Part shown: piece after piece, positions 38,205 to 48,327 of the stretch
How positions within the stretch are numbered: position 1 is the stretch's first letter
Layout of the letters: each line of letters starts with the position of its first letter
Assembly (NCBI RefSeq): GCF_004962925.1
Contig: NZ_SUEO01000016.1
Coordinates: 1-51,085 of the forward strand
DNA: 51,085 nucleotides
Source: Mesorhizobium sp.
GTDB lineage: Bacteria > Pseudomonadota > Alphaproteobacteria > Rhizobiales > Rhizobiaceae
Reading direction: 5' to 3'
Made by a program: the position numbers and the translations under genes
Notes under the pieces: model-generated
Database searches by the model: none
The model's input: only the letters and a program-made list of their open reading frames with translations
Told to the model about the DNA's origin: nothing

Positions 38205-38780
38205 TCAATTGCCGATCACGTAAGGCTTCTTCTCCTCCAGCGGAAGGTTTGCACGTTCCCATCCATCGGCGCCGAGCGGATACCAGATCACCGAACTGTA
38301 GCCCCATTCGACGGCCCGTTTCGCGGCATTCCAGGACATCCAGCAATTCGTCATGCAATAGAACAGAATAGCGCGCGACTTGTCGGCACCGGCCTCGGCC
38401 GCGAGGCCTTGACGAAAATAGCTAGCGGTCTCCTCGGAGATAGCGCCGTAACCGACGTTGGCCAGCCAGATGCTGCCCGGGATGTCCTTTCTGATCGCCT
38501 CTCTCCAAATCGTTCCTGCCGGCAAATTGGCCGGCTTCGGCGTGTTCGGCATGACGTCGAAGAACACTGCCTTCTTCTCCCGCCACAGCGCCTCCGCCTC
38601 TGCCGTCGTCACCACCCTTGCGCCTCGCAGCGTCTGCGGCACCGGCGCCCGATATTCGTCCATCCGGTAGCCGCCGGGCTCGGCGATATCGCCAGCCCAC
38701 ATGGGTTCGGTCAGACTGAGAAGGCCCGCAGCGACCAGCAAAATCGTCTCCTTTCCCTTCATACCGGTATCGTCCCCCAT
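38205..38780 (-). CDS. PQQ-dependent catabolism-associated CXXCW-motif protein
   Basis: ILFYCMTNCWMSWNAAKRAVEWGYSSVIWYPLGADGWERANLPLEE; likely start MKGKETILL at ~38762. Confidence 0.87.
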   Translation of the reverse strand: MGDDTGMKGKETILLVAAGLLSLTEPMWAGDIAEPGGYRMDEYRAPVPQTLRGARVVTTAEAEALWREKKAVFFDVMPNTPKPANLPAGTIWREAIRKDIPGSIWLANVGYGAISEETASYFRQGLAAEAGADKSRAILFYCMTNCWMSWNAAKRAVEWGYSSVIWYPLGADGWERANLPLEEKKPYVIGN

Positions 38781-38790
38781 ACCGGTATCG

Positions 38791-39672
38791 TCATTGCGTG
38801 ATCGGATTATCGTGTTCGTCGATCAGCGGCACATTGTAGTCCAGCAGGATCCTGTTGATCTCCGCCTGGTTTTCCCTGATCACCCGGTTGAGCGTCCGCT
38901 TCCATTCCTGGTCGGATGGACGCACGCCCATGGTGATACGGTAGGACATACGCGAGCCGGTTTTTTCCTTCACCAGCGGAACGATCGTGAGGTCGGCGCC
39001 GAGTTCCTTGGCATAGTAGCCTGCCATCGGTCCCCAAATGACCGCCGCGTCGATCTTGCCGGCGAGCATGTCCTTGATCATGACCTCCCCCATGGAAGGG
39101 GTGAGGCGCGTATCCACCGCCAACGGATAGATTTTTGCCGTTCGCAAGAGCTTGTTGGCGGCCATGTTGGCAGTCGGAGGCGTGCTTTCGACGACACCGA
39201 TCTTCTTGCCGGTGAGTTTTGGATCCTCGATCGTCTCGACGCCTTCCATGCCGTTGCCCTTCGGATGCACCAGCACATAGGAGGAGCGATAGTAGGCGTT
39301 GGTGTTCTGCACCAGTTCATCGCCCTGGGCATAGCCCATGATGACGTCGCATCGGTTGGCCGCCAGCGTGTTGCGCACGAAGCCGGTGACAAGAGGAAAC
39401 CACGTGTAGGCGACGGACTTCCGACCGGTTTTCGCTGCAACCAGTTCGGCCAGCCTGTTTTCGAAGCCTTCGCCGCTCTTGTCGGTGAAGGGCATGTTCG
39501 AAGGATCGGCGCAGACGCGCAGAATATCGGGATCGACCAGTTCTCCCGCGGCACCAAGCCCGGCGCCCTGCGCCTGCGCGTTCGAAGGCAGCAAGGCGAG
39601 TGCGCCGAGGATCGGCAGCACAAAACGCAGCTTCAATGCATCGCAACCCATCATGGCATCGCGGCCAATCAT
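38791..39672 (-). CDS. xoxJ: quinoprotein dehydrogenase-associated periplasmic binding protein (XoxJ/MxaJ-like)
   Basis: LRVCADPSNMPFTDKSGEGFENRLAELVAAKTGRKSVAYTWFP; GVRPSDQEWKRTLNRVIRENQ; adjacent to xoxG/xoxF. Confidence 0.87.
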   Translation of the reverse strand: MIGRDAMMGCDALKLRFVLPILGALALLPSNAQAQGAGLGAAGELVDPDILRVCADPSNMPFTDKSGEGFENRLAELVAAKTGRKSVAYTWFPLVTGFVRNTLAANRCDVIMGYAQGDELVQNTNAYYRSSYVLVHPKGNGMEGVETIEDPKLTGKKIGVVESTPPTANMAANKLLRTAKIYPLAVDTRLTPSMGEVMIKDMLAGKIDAAVIWGPMAGYYAKELGADLTIVPLVKEKTGSRMSYRITMGVRPSDQEWKRTLNRVIRENQAEINRILLDYNVPLIDEHDNPITQ

Positions 39673-39673
39673 A

Positions 39674-40198
39674 TCATCCACCCATACAGGATGCTTCGGC
39701 ATCCTTCGCTGCCTGCGGCTTGTCTGCTTTCTTCGGCGGCCGGCCGCGGGGCGCCGCACCGTCGGCGCGGGCACGGAGGTAAACGTAGAGATCGTCCATG
39801 TAGCAATAGACGTTCTTGTTATCGCCAAAAGCGGGCATGACGTTCTCCTTGCCGCCGCCGACATTCTTGCGGCCTTCGGCGACGATCGAGAGGAACGTGC
39901 CGTAATCCATGGTTTTCAGGCTGTTGACCAAGGCCGGCGCATAGGTCGAACCTGTGCCGTCCGGTCCGTGACAGACATGGCAATCGGAGTGATAGCGGCG
40001 ATAACCGCTGAACGTGTACCAATCCACGGTTCCGTTTTCGATCTTGTAGGTCGGATTTCCGTCCGCATCCAAATGCTTGCCGTCTTCTTCCGTCACCGCC
40101 TTGGCTTTTTCCGCGCTGTCCTGGGCTTGTGCGAGACTTGAGCTTGCCAGAGGCAGCAGAGCCAGGGCGAGAGCGGAAATTACAATGCGAACGAACAT
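39674..40198 (-). CDS. xoxG: c-type cytochrome, methanol dehydrogenase-associated (XoxG-like)
   Basis: YHSDCHVCHGPDGTGSTYAPALVNSLKTMDYGTF (CxxCH); signal peptide. Confidence 0.85.
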   Translation of the reverse strand: MFVRIVISALALALLPLASSSLAQAQDSAEKAKAVTEEDGKHLDADGNPTYKIENGTVDWYTFSGYRRYHSDCHVCHGPDGTGSTYAPALVNSLKTMDYGTFLSIVAEGRKNVGGGKENVMPAFGDNKNVYCYMDDLYVYLRARADGAAPRGRPPKKADKPQAAKDAEASCMGG

Positions 40199-40379
40199 TC
40201 AGTGTCTTCCTTCATTTGCCACGGACACGGGTTTTTCTGTCGTGAAGCGGCATTGATCGATGTTTTGGGGCGCGGCGAAATCGAGAGCCCGGTCCTGGCT
40301 TCCCGGTGATCCGGGCTCTCGCTTTTCAAGCCTTGGTCTTTTCACAAGACCCGAGGCGTGTGCCTAAGGTTCCCGTGTG

Positions 40380-42302
40380 TCAGTCCGGGAGACCGAAGAC
40401 GGTGAGCTGGCCGCCCAGCGTCGTGTAGTCGGCAAGTGCTGCATAGCCACCGACCGCACCCAGACCAGCAGTCCCAACGACCGCGGACTCGTCGCCTTGC
40501 GCACGGCCCTGATCGACGGCACCATGCCAGGCAGCGGCGTTATCGGGCGACAGCAGTCCACCTGCCAGACCGATACCGGCCCATCCGCCGACGCCGGACA
40601 GAACGGCGATGTACTGCTTGCCGCCATGCTCGTAGGCCGTGATGTTGCCGATGATGCCGGACGGGGTCTTGAACTTGTAGAGTTCATTACCGTCATGATC
40701 GACCGCCTTGATGTAGCCCTCGAGCGTGCCGTAGAAGACGACATCGCCGTCGGTTGCCAGCGCGCCCGACCACACCGAGAACTGCTCGGGCTTCGACCAG
40801 ACGATCTCGCCCTTGGCAGCATCCCAGGCAATAAAGTTGCCCATGTTGCCGTCGCCTCCAGCGGGAGGATACATCGACACGGTGGCGCCCACATAGGGCT
40901 GGCCGGCAGTGTAGCTCACCTTGTAAGGCTCATAGTCCATGCAGACGTGGTTTGTCGGCACGTAGAACAGCCCGGTCTTCGGCGAATAGGCGGCCGGTTG
41001 CTGATCCTTGGTTCCAAGCGCCGCCGGGCAGATGCCCGTCGAGTTGGTGTCTTCGCCGTTCTGCTGGGTCGAATATTTGGCCACGACCTGCGGGCGGCCA
41101 TACTGGTCGCTGCTGGGGTCCATGTTGACTTCCGTCGCCCAGTTCACTGCCGGATCGTATTTCTTGGCGACGAGAAGTTCGCCACTGGCGCGATCCATGG
41201 TGTAGGCAAAGCCATTGCGGTCGAAATGCACCAGCACGTCATGCTTGGCACCGCCGACCTCCATCCCATCGACGAGAATCATCTCGTTGATGCCGTCATA
41301 GTCCCATTCGTCATGCGGGGTCATCTGGTAGAGCCATTTGGCAACACCAGTATCCGCATCGCGAGCCATGATTGTCATGGACCAGCGATTGTCGCCTGGG
41401 CGCTGGACCGGGTTCCATGTCGAAGGATTGCCGGTACCATAATAAACCAGGTTCAGCTTGGGATCATAGGAATACCATCCCCATGTCGTGCCGCCGCCTG
41501 TCTTCCACTGTTCGCCTTCCCAGGTGTTCGTGCCGGAATCCTTTCCGACAGGTTTGCCAAGGTGGGTGGTCTTTTCGGGATCGATCAGGGTGTCTGCGTC
41601 CGGACCTTCCGAATAGGCTTTCCAGGCGAGCTTGCCATCTGCCAGATTGTAGGCGGCCAACCAGCCGCGAACGCCGAATTCAGCGCCGGAGACGCCGACC
41701 AGCACCTTGTCCTTGATGACTACGGGTGCTGACGTACCGGATTCGCCCTTTCCGCCGTCGGTCTGCTCGCCGTTCTTGACCGACCAGACGACCTTGCCGG
41801 TCTTGGCGTCGAGCGCCACGACTGTGGTGTCGGCCTGGTTGAGAATGATCTTGCCGTCACCATAGGCGACGCCACGATTGACCGTGTCGCAGCACATGAT
41901 TCCAATGACATTCGGGTCTTGCTTGGGCTCGTATTTCCAGAGGATCTTTCCGTCATTGTTGAGATCGAGAGCGTAGACGGTATTGGGGAACGGCGCGTGG
42001 ACATACATCACATCGCCGATGATCAGCGGCCCGCCTTCATGGCCGCGCAACACGCCAGTGGAGAAGCTCCACTTGACCTGCAGGTTCTTCACATTGTCCT
42101 TGGTGATCTGGTTAAGTTTGGAAAAGCGGGTGTTGGCGTAGTCACCCGTCTGCATCACCCAGTCTTTGGGGTTTTCGGCCATTTTCATTAGTTCTTCATT
42201 GGCCGACGTCATGTGGACCGCGCCGAACGACATGAGCGCCGCGGTCGTTAGTAGGTAGGCAGTTTTCGCAAATACACGCATCAAAGTCCTCCCAGGGTTC
42301 AC
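40380..42302 (-). CDS. xoxF: lanthanide-type PQQ methanol dehydrogenase XoxF
   Basis: 640 aa; quinoprotein W-motifs; [40 protein letters not shown] (extra Asp typical of XoxF); CCDTVNRG. Confidence 0.95.
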   Translation of the reverse strand: MNPGRTLMRVFAKTAYLLTTAALMSFGAVHMTSANEELMKMAENPKDWVMQTGDYANTRFSKLNQITKDNVKNLQVKWSFSTGVLRGHEGGPLIIGDVMYVHAPFPNTVYALDLNNDGKILWKYEPKQDPNVIGIMCCDTVNRGVAYGDGKIILNQADTTVVALDAKTGKVVWSVKNGEQTDGGKGESGTSAPVVIKDKVLVGVSGAEFGVRGWLAAYNLADGKLAWKAYSEGPDADTLIDPEKTTHLGKPVGKDSGTNTWEGEQWKTGGGTTWGWYSYDPKLNLVYYGTGNPSTWNPVQRPGDNRWSMTIMARDADTGVAKWLYQMTPHDEWDYDGINEMILVDGMEVGGAKHDVLVHFDRNGFAYTMDRASGELLVAKKYDPAVNWATEVNMDPSSDQYGRPQVVAKYSTQQNGEDTNSTGICPAALGTKDQQPAAYSPKTGLFYVPTNHVCMDYEPYKVSYTAGQPYVGATVSMYPPAGGDGNMGNFIAWDAAKGEIVWSKPEQFSVWSGALATDGDVVFYGTLEGYIKAVDHDGNELYKFKTPSGIIGNITAYEHGGKQYIAVLSGVGGWAGIGLAGGLLSPDNAAAWHGAVDQGRAQGDESAVVGTAGLGAVGGYAALADYTTLGGQLTVFGLPD

Positions 42303-42968
42303 AATGACGAATCGTCCGTTGAGCCCACGAGGGCTTGCCCAAGCGATTCATGTGGGGGAAGTATTTCCGGCAGCGTGTCACGACCTAAGCCGAATGAGCA
42401 GAGGGCACCGTTACTGCCCATCCCACTTGGCCTACGAAAGACTGTCGCCGCTCCCTAATGACGGTGACGCCCTTGAAGCCGGAAACAGGATGAAGCTATG
42501 TCATCCCCAGGCGGAAGGCAAGAAAAATCACTTTCGTCCATGTTGCACTGCAATATAGAGAAATAGATATGAAAAAACGCATGCAGAAAGCTATTGATCG
42601 ACTGTGTTAGAGGCTGGATTTATATAAGTTGCCAAATTTTGCGTATTTTTTTTGCGGAATGTATTGGTTTTTATTTAGGAATATTCATTGGAGCGTACGA
42701 CGTTAAGTATGCGCGCGTCGCTCCGGTTGCCGATAGTGAAGGAGACATGAAATGAAGGTCGGCACCGGGATTCGGAGGGGGTGATCGTGTCGTCGAGGAG
42801 GCCTTTTGCCGGCCGGTACGGCCCTGCTCCTTTGGTACTATACGGTGAGCATGAGAACTTGACTGGCGTGGTGGCGCGAGGCCAACTGGCGCGGGTGGTC
42901 CCGTCTCGTCCATCGGCTCGATCCCATCGGATCAATCTATCGCGTCCAGGCCAATCGGAGGATTCCCA

Positions 42969-43322
42969 GTGATCAGATATGTCGGCTTTTCGACCTTGCC
43001 GCTGTTGCTTACGTCGGCGCTGGGATTCGCAAATCCGGCTGGCGCTGCCGGAGATTATCCGACAGCGACGGTCGTCGACTATGTGCTCGGCTGCATGCAG
43101 ACGAACGGCCAGACACGTCGGGCGCTGGAGAGCTGTTCCTGCTCGATCGACGTGATCGCCTCGATCATTCCCTTCGACCATTATGAAAGGGCCGAGACCT
43201 TCAAGAGCATGTCCCTGACGACAGGGGAGCGTTCGGGACTGTTTCGCGAAAGCGCGCAGGCGAAAGCCGCGAGCACTGAATTGAAGCGCGCGCAGGCGGA
43301 AGCCGACGTGCGCTGCTTTTAA
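42969..43322 (+). CDS. hypothetical exported Cys-containing protein (117 aa)
   Basis: Signal peptide-like N-term; VDYVLGCMQTNGQTRRALESCSCSIDVIASIIPFDHYERAETFKSMSL. Confidence 0.75.
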   Translation: MIRYVGFSTLPLLLTSALGFANPAGAAGDYPTATVVDYVLGCMQTNGQTRRALESCSCSIDVIASIIPFDHYERAETFKSMSLTTGERSGLFRESAQAKAASTELKRAQAEADVRCF

Positions 43323-43349
43323 ACGCGTTACGCACGCCGCTTCGAGGCT

Positions 43350-44309
43350 TCAGAGTCCCGCAGCCTCCAGTGGCCATTGATTGCGAAATACCTTGCCATC
43401 TGTATCGATCGCTTCGACCTGGATTTCGCCGTTGCCGTGCGCCTTGAAATCGAACCGGAAATTGGGATCTTCCGAAATCGATATTCCGCCTTCCATCGAG
43501 AGGATCGGCCGGTCTGCCTGAGAGATCGATAGTTTCTGAACAAAATGCGCGGGGATGAAATACTGGGTCAGCGGATTGCGCTGCAGGCCCGAATTGTTCG
43601 GGTGCCGGATCATCAACTGCAATTCCTGTACCTTTGTCATCGTCTCTTGAGGCGGGAATTGGCGCAGCTTCATCTGCCCCATCGTCGCCATCGCCTCGTC
43701 CTGGTTCTTGACCGCCGGGGCCGAGCATCCGCCCGACGCCTTGACGAAGGTCTGGGCCATGTGGAGCTCGCCGCCCTGCGTTTCTGCTATGGCACGCAGA
43801 TAGGAGTAGTCGTTGACGCGCACGCGCGTCGACAGATGTGTCACGCCGGCGTCCTTGCCGATCTGGAACGTCGCCGCCACCGGCGCCGGGTTGACGTCGA
43901 TGATCAAGGTGACGGATTTGATGCCATCGGGCGTCTTGGCGAGGTCGATATAGATGTCGACGGGCACGATGGCGGCATCCTGCGCCCGCTTCGGCGCCTC
44001 GATCCTGACGACGCCGCTATCGACCAGAATTGCCCGATCGCCGAACACGTCGCCTTTCAAATCCTGCCAGATCCTGTCCGAAGATGCGGTTGTCTGCTGC
44101 GCGTTGGCGGCTCCCGCGAAGCCAAAGAGCGTGCCGGCAGCCAGGATGATCGCGGCAAAGACGGCTGCGAGCGGCAAAGCGAGCTGCCGGCTCCGGTAAG
44201 CGTGGTTCTGCATTTCAATGCCTCCACCAATGTCAGAGAGGTGGTGCCCAGGCTGATGGCGAGGATAAGGCCTTGACGATGCGTTGGCAAATCGATCCAC
44301 CTCGTCCAC
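43350..44309 (-). CDS. quinoprotein dehydrogenase-associated SoxYZ-like carrier
   Basis: IWQDLKGDVFGDRAIL..; THLSTRVRVNDYSYLRAIAETQGGELHMAQTFVKASGGCSAP; start may be internal. Confidence 0.87.
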   Translation of the reverse strand: MDEVDRFANASSRPYPRHQPGHHLSDIGGGIEMQNHAYRSRQLALPLAAVFAAIILAAGTLFGFAGAANAQQTTASSDRIWQDLKGDVFGDRAILVDSGVVRIEAPKRAQDAAIVPVDIYIDLAKTPDGIKSVTLIIDVNPAPVAATFQIGKDAGVTHLSTRVRVNDYSYLRAIAETQGGELHMAQTFVKASGGCSAPAVKNQDEAMATMGQMKLRQFPPQETMTKVQELQLMIRHPNNSGLQRNPLTQYFIPAHFVQKLSISQADRPILSMEGGISISEDPNFRFDFKAHGNGEIQVEAIDTDGKVFRNQWPLEAAGL

Positions 44310-44330
44310 GTCCAGCGCTTGTCGTGCGGT

Positions 44331-45302
44331 CTATTCCCATTCGAGTTCGGCAAAGGCGGCCGTTGCATTGCGCTCATTGTACTCGTCGAACAGACGCCAC
44401 TTGCCCCGTTCGCTTGCGCCGGCGGTCTTGACGGCCTCGCTGAGCGGCATCCCGTCGGCGATCGCCTTGCGAATATCGCGCGCCAGAACCTCGAAATAGC
44501 GCCGCTCCGCCGTCAGCGCCTCCGGCCAGTCGGCCGGCACCGGGCCATGACCAGGCACGACGCGCGCGGCGCCGATCGTGGCGAGCGCATCCATCTGGCG
44601 GAGCCAGCCGAGCAGCGATCCGTCGAGCGTCGGCAAGGAACCGACGAAAACGAGATCGCCGGCAAACAGCGTGCGGGTCGCGCTGTCGAAGACGGTCAGG
44701 TCGTTGTCGGTGTGAGCCGCCTTCCACGCCCGCAATTCGAGCATGCGCCCGCCGAGGTCGAGCTGCAGGCGATCATCGACCAGCAGCGTCGGCGGTATGA
44801 TCTCGACCCCTTTCATGAGCGCGTCGCCGATCTGTTGGCGAAAGCTTTGCAGGTAGAACGCGCCGCGCGCCTCGAGCGCGCGCGGCAGATTGTGGTGGCC
44901 GACGATAGTCGCGCCGATCTCCTGGAATGCCGCATTGCCGAAGATATGGTCGGGGTGCATGTGGGTGTTGATCAGGTAACGAACCGGCATGGCGGTTATT
45001 TTGCCGATCGCGGCGAGGAGGGCGTTCGCCTCGATCAGGCTGCCGCCGCTGTCGATGACGGCAACGGCGTCGGTGCCGACGACGACGCCCAGGTTCGAGA
45101 TCGCGCCCTGGTTGGCGGCACTCATCAATTCATCCACGCCCTGCAAAGCGAAGACGCCGTCGGCGACGTTCCTGACCTTGAATTCAACGCCGCCGGCAGC
45201 GGCGAGAGCAGCCCGCCCGAGGCAACAGGGCAGCATCGCGGCGCTGACCGCGGTGCAGGCGAAGCCGCTCACAAGTTTGCGTCGTACCCTATCGATTGGC
45301 AT
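44331..45302 (-). CDS. MBL-fold quinoprotein relay zinc metallohydrolase
   Basis: VRYLINTHMHPDHIFGNAAFQ; VVPGHGPVPADW. Confidence 0.9.
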   Translation of the reverse strand: MPIDRVRRKLVSGFACTAVSAAMLPCCLGRAALAAAGGVEFKVRNVADGVFALQGVDELMSAANQGAISNLGVVVGTDAVAVIDSGGSLIEANALLAAIGKITAMPVRYLINTHMHPDHIFGNAAFQEIGATIVGHHNLPRALEARGAFYLQSFRQQIGDALMKGVEIIPPTLLVDDRLQLDLGGRMLELRAWKAAHTDNDLTVFDSATRTLFAGDLVFVGSLPTLDGSLLGWLRQMDALATIGAARVVPGHGPVPADWPEALTAERRYFEVLARDIRKAIADGMPLSEAVKTAGASERGKWRLFDEYNERNATAAFAELEWE

Positions 45303-45336
45303 GGCTTCCCCCGATATGCATCGAGCTGTAAGGCGA

Positions 45337-46116
45337 TCAGGCCACGCCCGGAAATTTTTGGTGGAACGACCGCAAGAGGTCGCTCATCACCTGTGTATTG
45401 CGATAGTGCCGCGGCAGCCTTACGTCGAACATGCCGAGCACATGGGCTGGCCGCTGCGCGAGCACGATGATGCGATCCGACAGCATCAGGGCCTCGCGCA
45501 GATTGTGCGTGACCATCAGGGCGGTCGTAGGCCGCGCCGACCACACGGTCAAAAGCAGGTGCCGAAGCCGCTCGGCGGTGCGTTCGTCGAGCGAGGCAAA
45601 GGGTTCGTCCAGGAAAAGCACCGCCGGTTCGGTGGCGAAGGCCCTGGCAAGCGCTGCCCTGCGCGCAAGGCCGAGCGAAAGCTCCGCCGGATAGAGCGAG
45701 CGCATGCCGGCGAGGCCGAGCGTGTCGAACAGCCCGTCGAGATTTTTCGTTCTCAGGCTTTTCGGCAGCGCCAGCCTGACATTCTGCTCCACCGTCCGCC
45801 ACGGCAGCAAGATCGGCTCCTGGAATACGGCGGCGATCCGGTTGGAGCCGCCTTCAGGCAGTTGGAAGGAGCCGGAAAAGTCTTTGTCCAATCCAAGCAG
45901 GATGCGCAGCGTCGTGGTCTTGCCGCAGCCCGACGGCCCCAGCAGGCAGGCGAATTCGCCTTGCCGGACCTCGAAGGAAAGGTCCCTAAGCGCCGTGATC
46001 GAGACGCCTTGCGCGGACCTGAAGATCTTTTCGGCGATGTCGACCCTAAGCGGGACGGCGGCGCCAACGGGTTGCATGTCGTTCAACGGGCTGCACCACA
46101 AGAAGTTCGATGACAA
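45337..46116 (-). CDS. ABC transporter ATP-binding protein
   Basis: LLGPSGCGKTTTLRILLG; LSLGLARRAALARAFATEPAVLFLDEPFASLD. Confidence 0.95.
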   Translation of the reverse strand: MSSNFLWCSPLNDMQPVGAAVPLRVDIAEKIFRSAQGVSITALRDLSFEVRQGEFACLLGPSGCGKTTTLRILLGLDKDFSGSFQLPEGGSNRIAAVFQEPILLPWRTVEQNVRLALPKSLRTKNLDGLFDTLGLAGMRSLYPAELSLGLARRAALARAFATEPAVLFLDEPFASLDERTAERLRHLLLTVWSARPTTALMVTHNLREALMLSDRIIVLAQRPAHVLGMFDVRLPRHYRNTQVMSDLLRSFHQKFPGVA

Positions 46117-46867
46117 GCATCACCGCCACGAAAGCCAGCGTGTAGGCAAGAATGGCGGCGACGTCGAAGAGCTGGAAATAGAGATAGATCTGGAAGCCGA
46201 CGCCATTGGAGCGGCCGAGCAGTTCGACCACCAGGACGATCTTCCAGATGAGCGCGATGCCGGATCGTGAGGCGGCGGCAAGATAGGGCTGCAACTGCGG
46301 CAGCAGGACGTGGCGGATGCGGTCGAGGGGCCCGAAGCGGTAGACGGCGGCCATTTCGGCATAGTTCGGATCAAGCGCCCTGGCGCCTTCGCGCATCGTC
46401 ACCACAACATTCGGGATCTTGTTCACGGCAACCGCGCCGATCGCCGCCGCTTCGTTGAGACCGAACCAGATGTAGGCGAGCACGATGACAACCAGCGCGG
46501 GAATGTTGAGAAACAGGATCACCCAGGGATTGAAGAACCGGTCGGCGTTGCGGTAGCTGCCGAGGAGAACGCCGATGACCGAGCCAACGACCATCGCGAT
46601 GACATATGCCGCGGCAACCCGGCCGAGGGTCGCGCCGAGATGATAGAAAAGGTCGCCGCTCGCCGCCTCTGCGAGCAGCACCTGCCAGACCTGTCCCGGC
46701 CCTGGAAAGGCACGGCTCGGCCAGGCATTTGCCGCAAAACCCCACAGCAGGCACAGCCCGAGCAGAGAGACCGCGACCGTCAGCACGGGTGTCAGCGCCG
46801 TTGCAAGGCTGGACTGGCTGCCGGCCGCAGCGCCAGGCGTGCGATCGCCGGTGTCGGGTGCGCTCAT
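46046..46867 (-). CDS. ABC transporter permease
   Basis: NKIPNVVVTMREGARALDPNYAEMAAVYRFGPLDRIRHVLLPQLQPYL (EAA motif), TM segments. Confidence 0.92.
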   Translation of the reverse strand: MSAPDTGDRTPGAAAGSQSSLATALTPVLTVAVSLLGLCLLWGFAANAWPSRAFPGPGQVWQVLLAEAASGDLFYHLGATLGRVAAAYVIAMVVGSVIGVLLGSYRNADRFFNPWVILFLNIPALVVIVLAYIWFGLNEAAAIGAVAVNKIPNVVVTMREGARALDPNYAEMAAVYRFGPLDRIRHVLLPQLQPYLAAASRSGIALIWKIVLVVELLGRSNGVGFQIYLYFQLFDVAAILAYTLAFVAVMLVIELLVVQPVERHATRWRRRPA

Positions 46868-47868
46868 TTCGGGAGTTCCTGCCAGAACGTGCCGGGCGCC
46901 ATCTCCGGCGCGCGGCCGACCAGCTTTTCGCCACCGATCTCGGCCAGCACGCGGTAGAGCTTGCCCGCGTCGGCCGCATCCTCGGCGACGGGGCGTCTGG
47001 GAATGCCCTCGCGATAGCGGTCACGCAGTTTTGCCAATTCCTTGCCTTGCGCGCGGATGATCGGCGCAAGGCGCAGCCACTCATCGTCGGATCTGGCCAG
47101 CAAGTCCTTGGACTGCGCGGAAGCCTTGACGAAGCCCCGGATGGTGGCCAGATTTTCGCTCGCCCATTTGCCATGAAAGACATAGCCGAGCGCCGACACG
47201 GCGCCCGCGGCCCCGAGCGCCTTCGCCGCATCATCCGCGCCGATCAGCCGACGAAAACCGTTGGCCTCGAGCCGGGCGCAAAAATGCCAGAAATTGAGCA
47301 CCGCATCGAGTTCGCCTTGCATCGCCTTTTCCGAAATCAGCGGCGGCGCGCCAAAGACGATGTCGCTGGTTGCCGGCAGGTCGAGGCCGTGATCGCGTCT
47401 GGCCAGCGCCTGGATCAGCAGCCAGCTTTTATCGAGAGGCCCGCCGGCGACGCCGATCTTGTTTCCCCTAAGATCGGTGATCGTCCGGATCGGCGATTGC
47501 TCCTTCACCATGATTGCCCCGACGGCGGTCGAATAGGGGACCAATGTGAGGTCGACGCCTTCCGAGCGCTGGCGCGAGACCCACAGCCAGTCGGAGACGA
47601 TGATGTCGATCGCGCCGGCCAGCATCGCGACGTTGGTAGCATCTTCACCGGCGAAATCGATGATCTCCAGATCGATGCCGTTGGCTGCGTCGAACTTGTG
47701 CTGTTTCATGGTGTCAAGCGCCCAGCTCACGGTGCCGAACTTCAGCACGCCGATGCGAACCTTGCCCATGGCGAAGGAGGGGGCGGTGGCGAAGGAGGGC
47801 CTTGAGACAAGAGCCGCGGCTGTTGCAAGAGCTGCCAGACAGAGCGTTCCTCGACGCGAAATCATCAT
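46864..47868 (-). CDS. ABC transporter substrate-binding protein (NMT1/SsuA-like)
   Basis: MMISRRGTLCLAALATAAALVSRPSFA signal; VRIGVLKFGTVSWALDTMKQHKFDAANGIDLEIIDFAGEDATNVAMLAGAIDIIVSDW. Confidence 0.9.
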   Translation of the reverse strand: MMISRRGTLCLAALATAAALVSRPSFATAPSFAMGKVRIGVLKFGTVSWALDTMKQHKFDAANGIDLEIIDFAGEDATNVAMLAGAIDIIVSDWLWVSRQRSEGVDLTLVPYSTAVGAIMVKEQSPIRTITDLRGNKIGVAGGPLDKSWLLIQALARRDHGLDLPATSDIVFGAPPLISEKAMQGELDAVLNFWHFCARLEANGFRRLIGADDAAKALGAAGAVSALGYVFHGKWASENLATIRGFVKASAQSKDLLARSDDEWLRLAPIIRAQGKELAKLRDRYREGIPRRPVAEDAADAGKLYRVLAEIGGEKLVGRAPEMAPGTFWQELPK

Positions 47869-47906
47869 GATGTCTCCTCCCGGGCCAGGATAAGCCAGGG
47901 CGCCGA

Positions 47907-48116
47907 TCAGATCGCACGGTCCTTGCTCGGGGAAGCGCATTTCCAGCGCTTGACCTTGACGGTCGGGTGTTCCTGCGACCACTTCGCGATTTCGCTGGGC
48001 GCCAGCATCATACATTGGAACAGAGAGCCACGGCTCTCGAAATAGAGATGCTCGTCTCGGCAGTTGCCCGGATTGGCAATCAGGCAAACCGTCAGTATGA
48101 GGTCGACCACATCCAT
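47907..48116 (-). CDS. conserved hypothetical small protein (69 aa)
   Basis: MDVVDLILTVCLIANPGNCRDEHLYFESRGSLFQCMMLAPSEIAKWSQEHPTVKVKRWKCA; four Cys; same strand as the ABC operon. Confidence 0.7.
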   Translation of the reverse strand: MDVVDLILTVCLIANPGNCRDEHLYFESRGSLFQCMMLAPSEIAKWSQEHPTVKVKRWKCASPSKDRAI

Positions 48117-48327
48117 TCAGCACCTCTTGCGCGCTTGAAGACGCCCGCTTCGGCGAGATCCGGCCCGATCTGCGAGCCTGGACATAAATCGCCTGCCGGA
48201 GTCCCGAGGTGCCCATGGAAAACCGGAATGGTTGAGGCTACGCGTTCGCCCAATGGCCGTCAACAAAGGCGAATGGAGGGTAGTGACCGCATTGCATTCG
48301 GATCAGGCTCCTACGAAGAAAGTCCCC

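Noticed and set aside
40377-41732. 451-aa ORF on + strand
   Set aside because: Antisense shadow of xoxF
46606-47805. 399-aa ORF on + strand
   Set aside because: Antisense shadow of the ABC permease and substrate-binding genes
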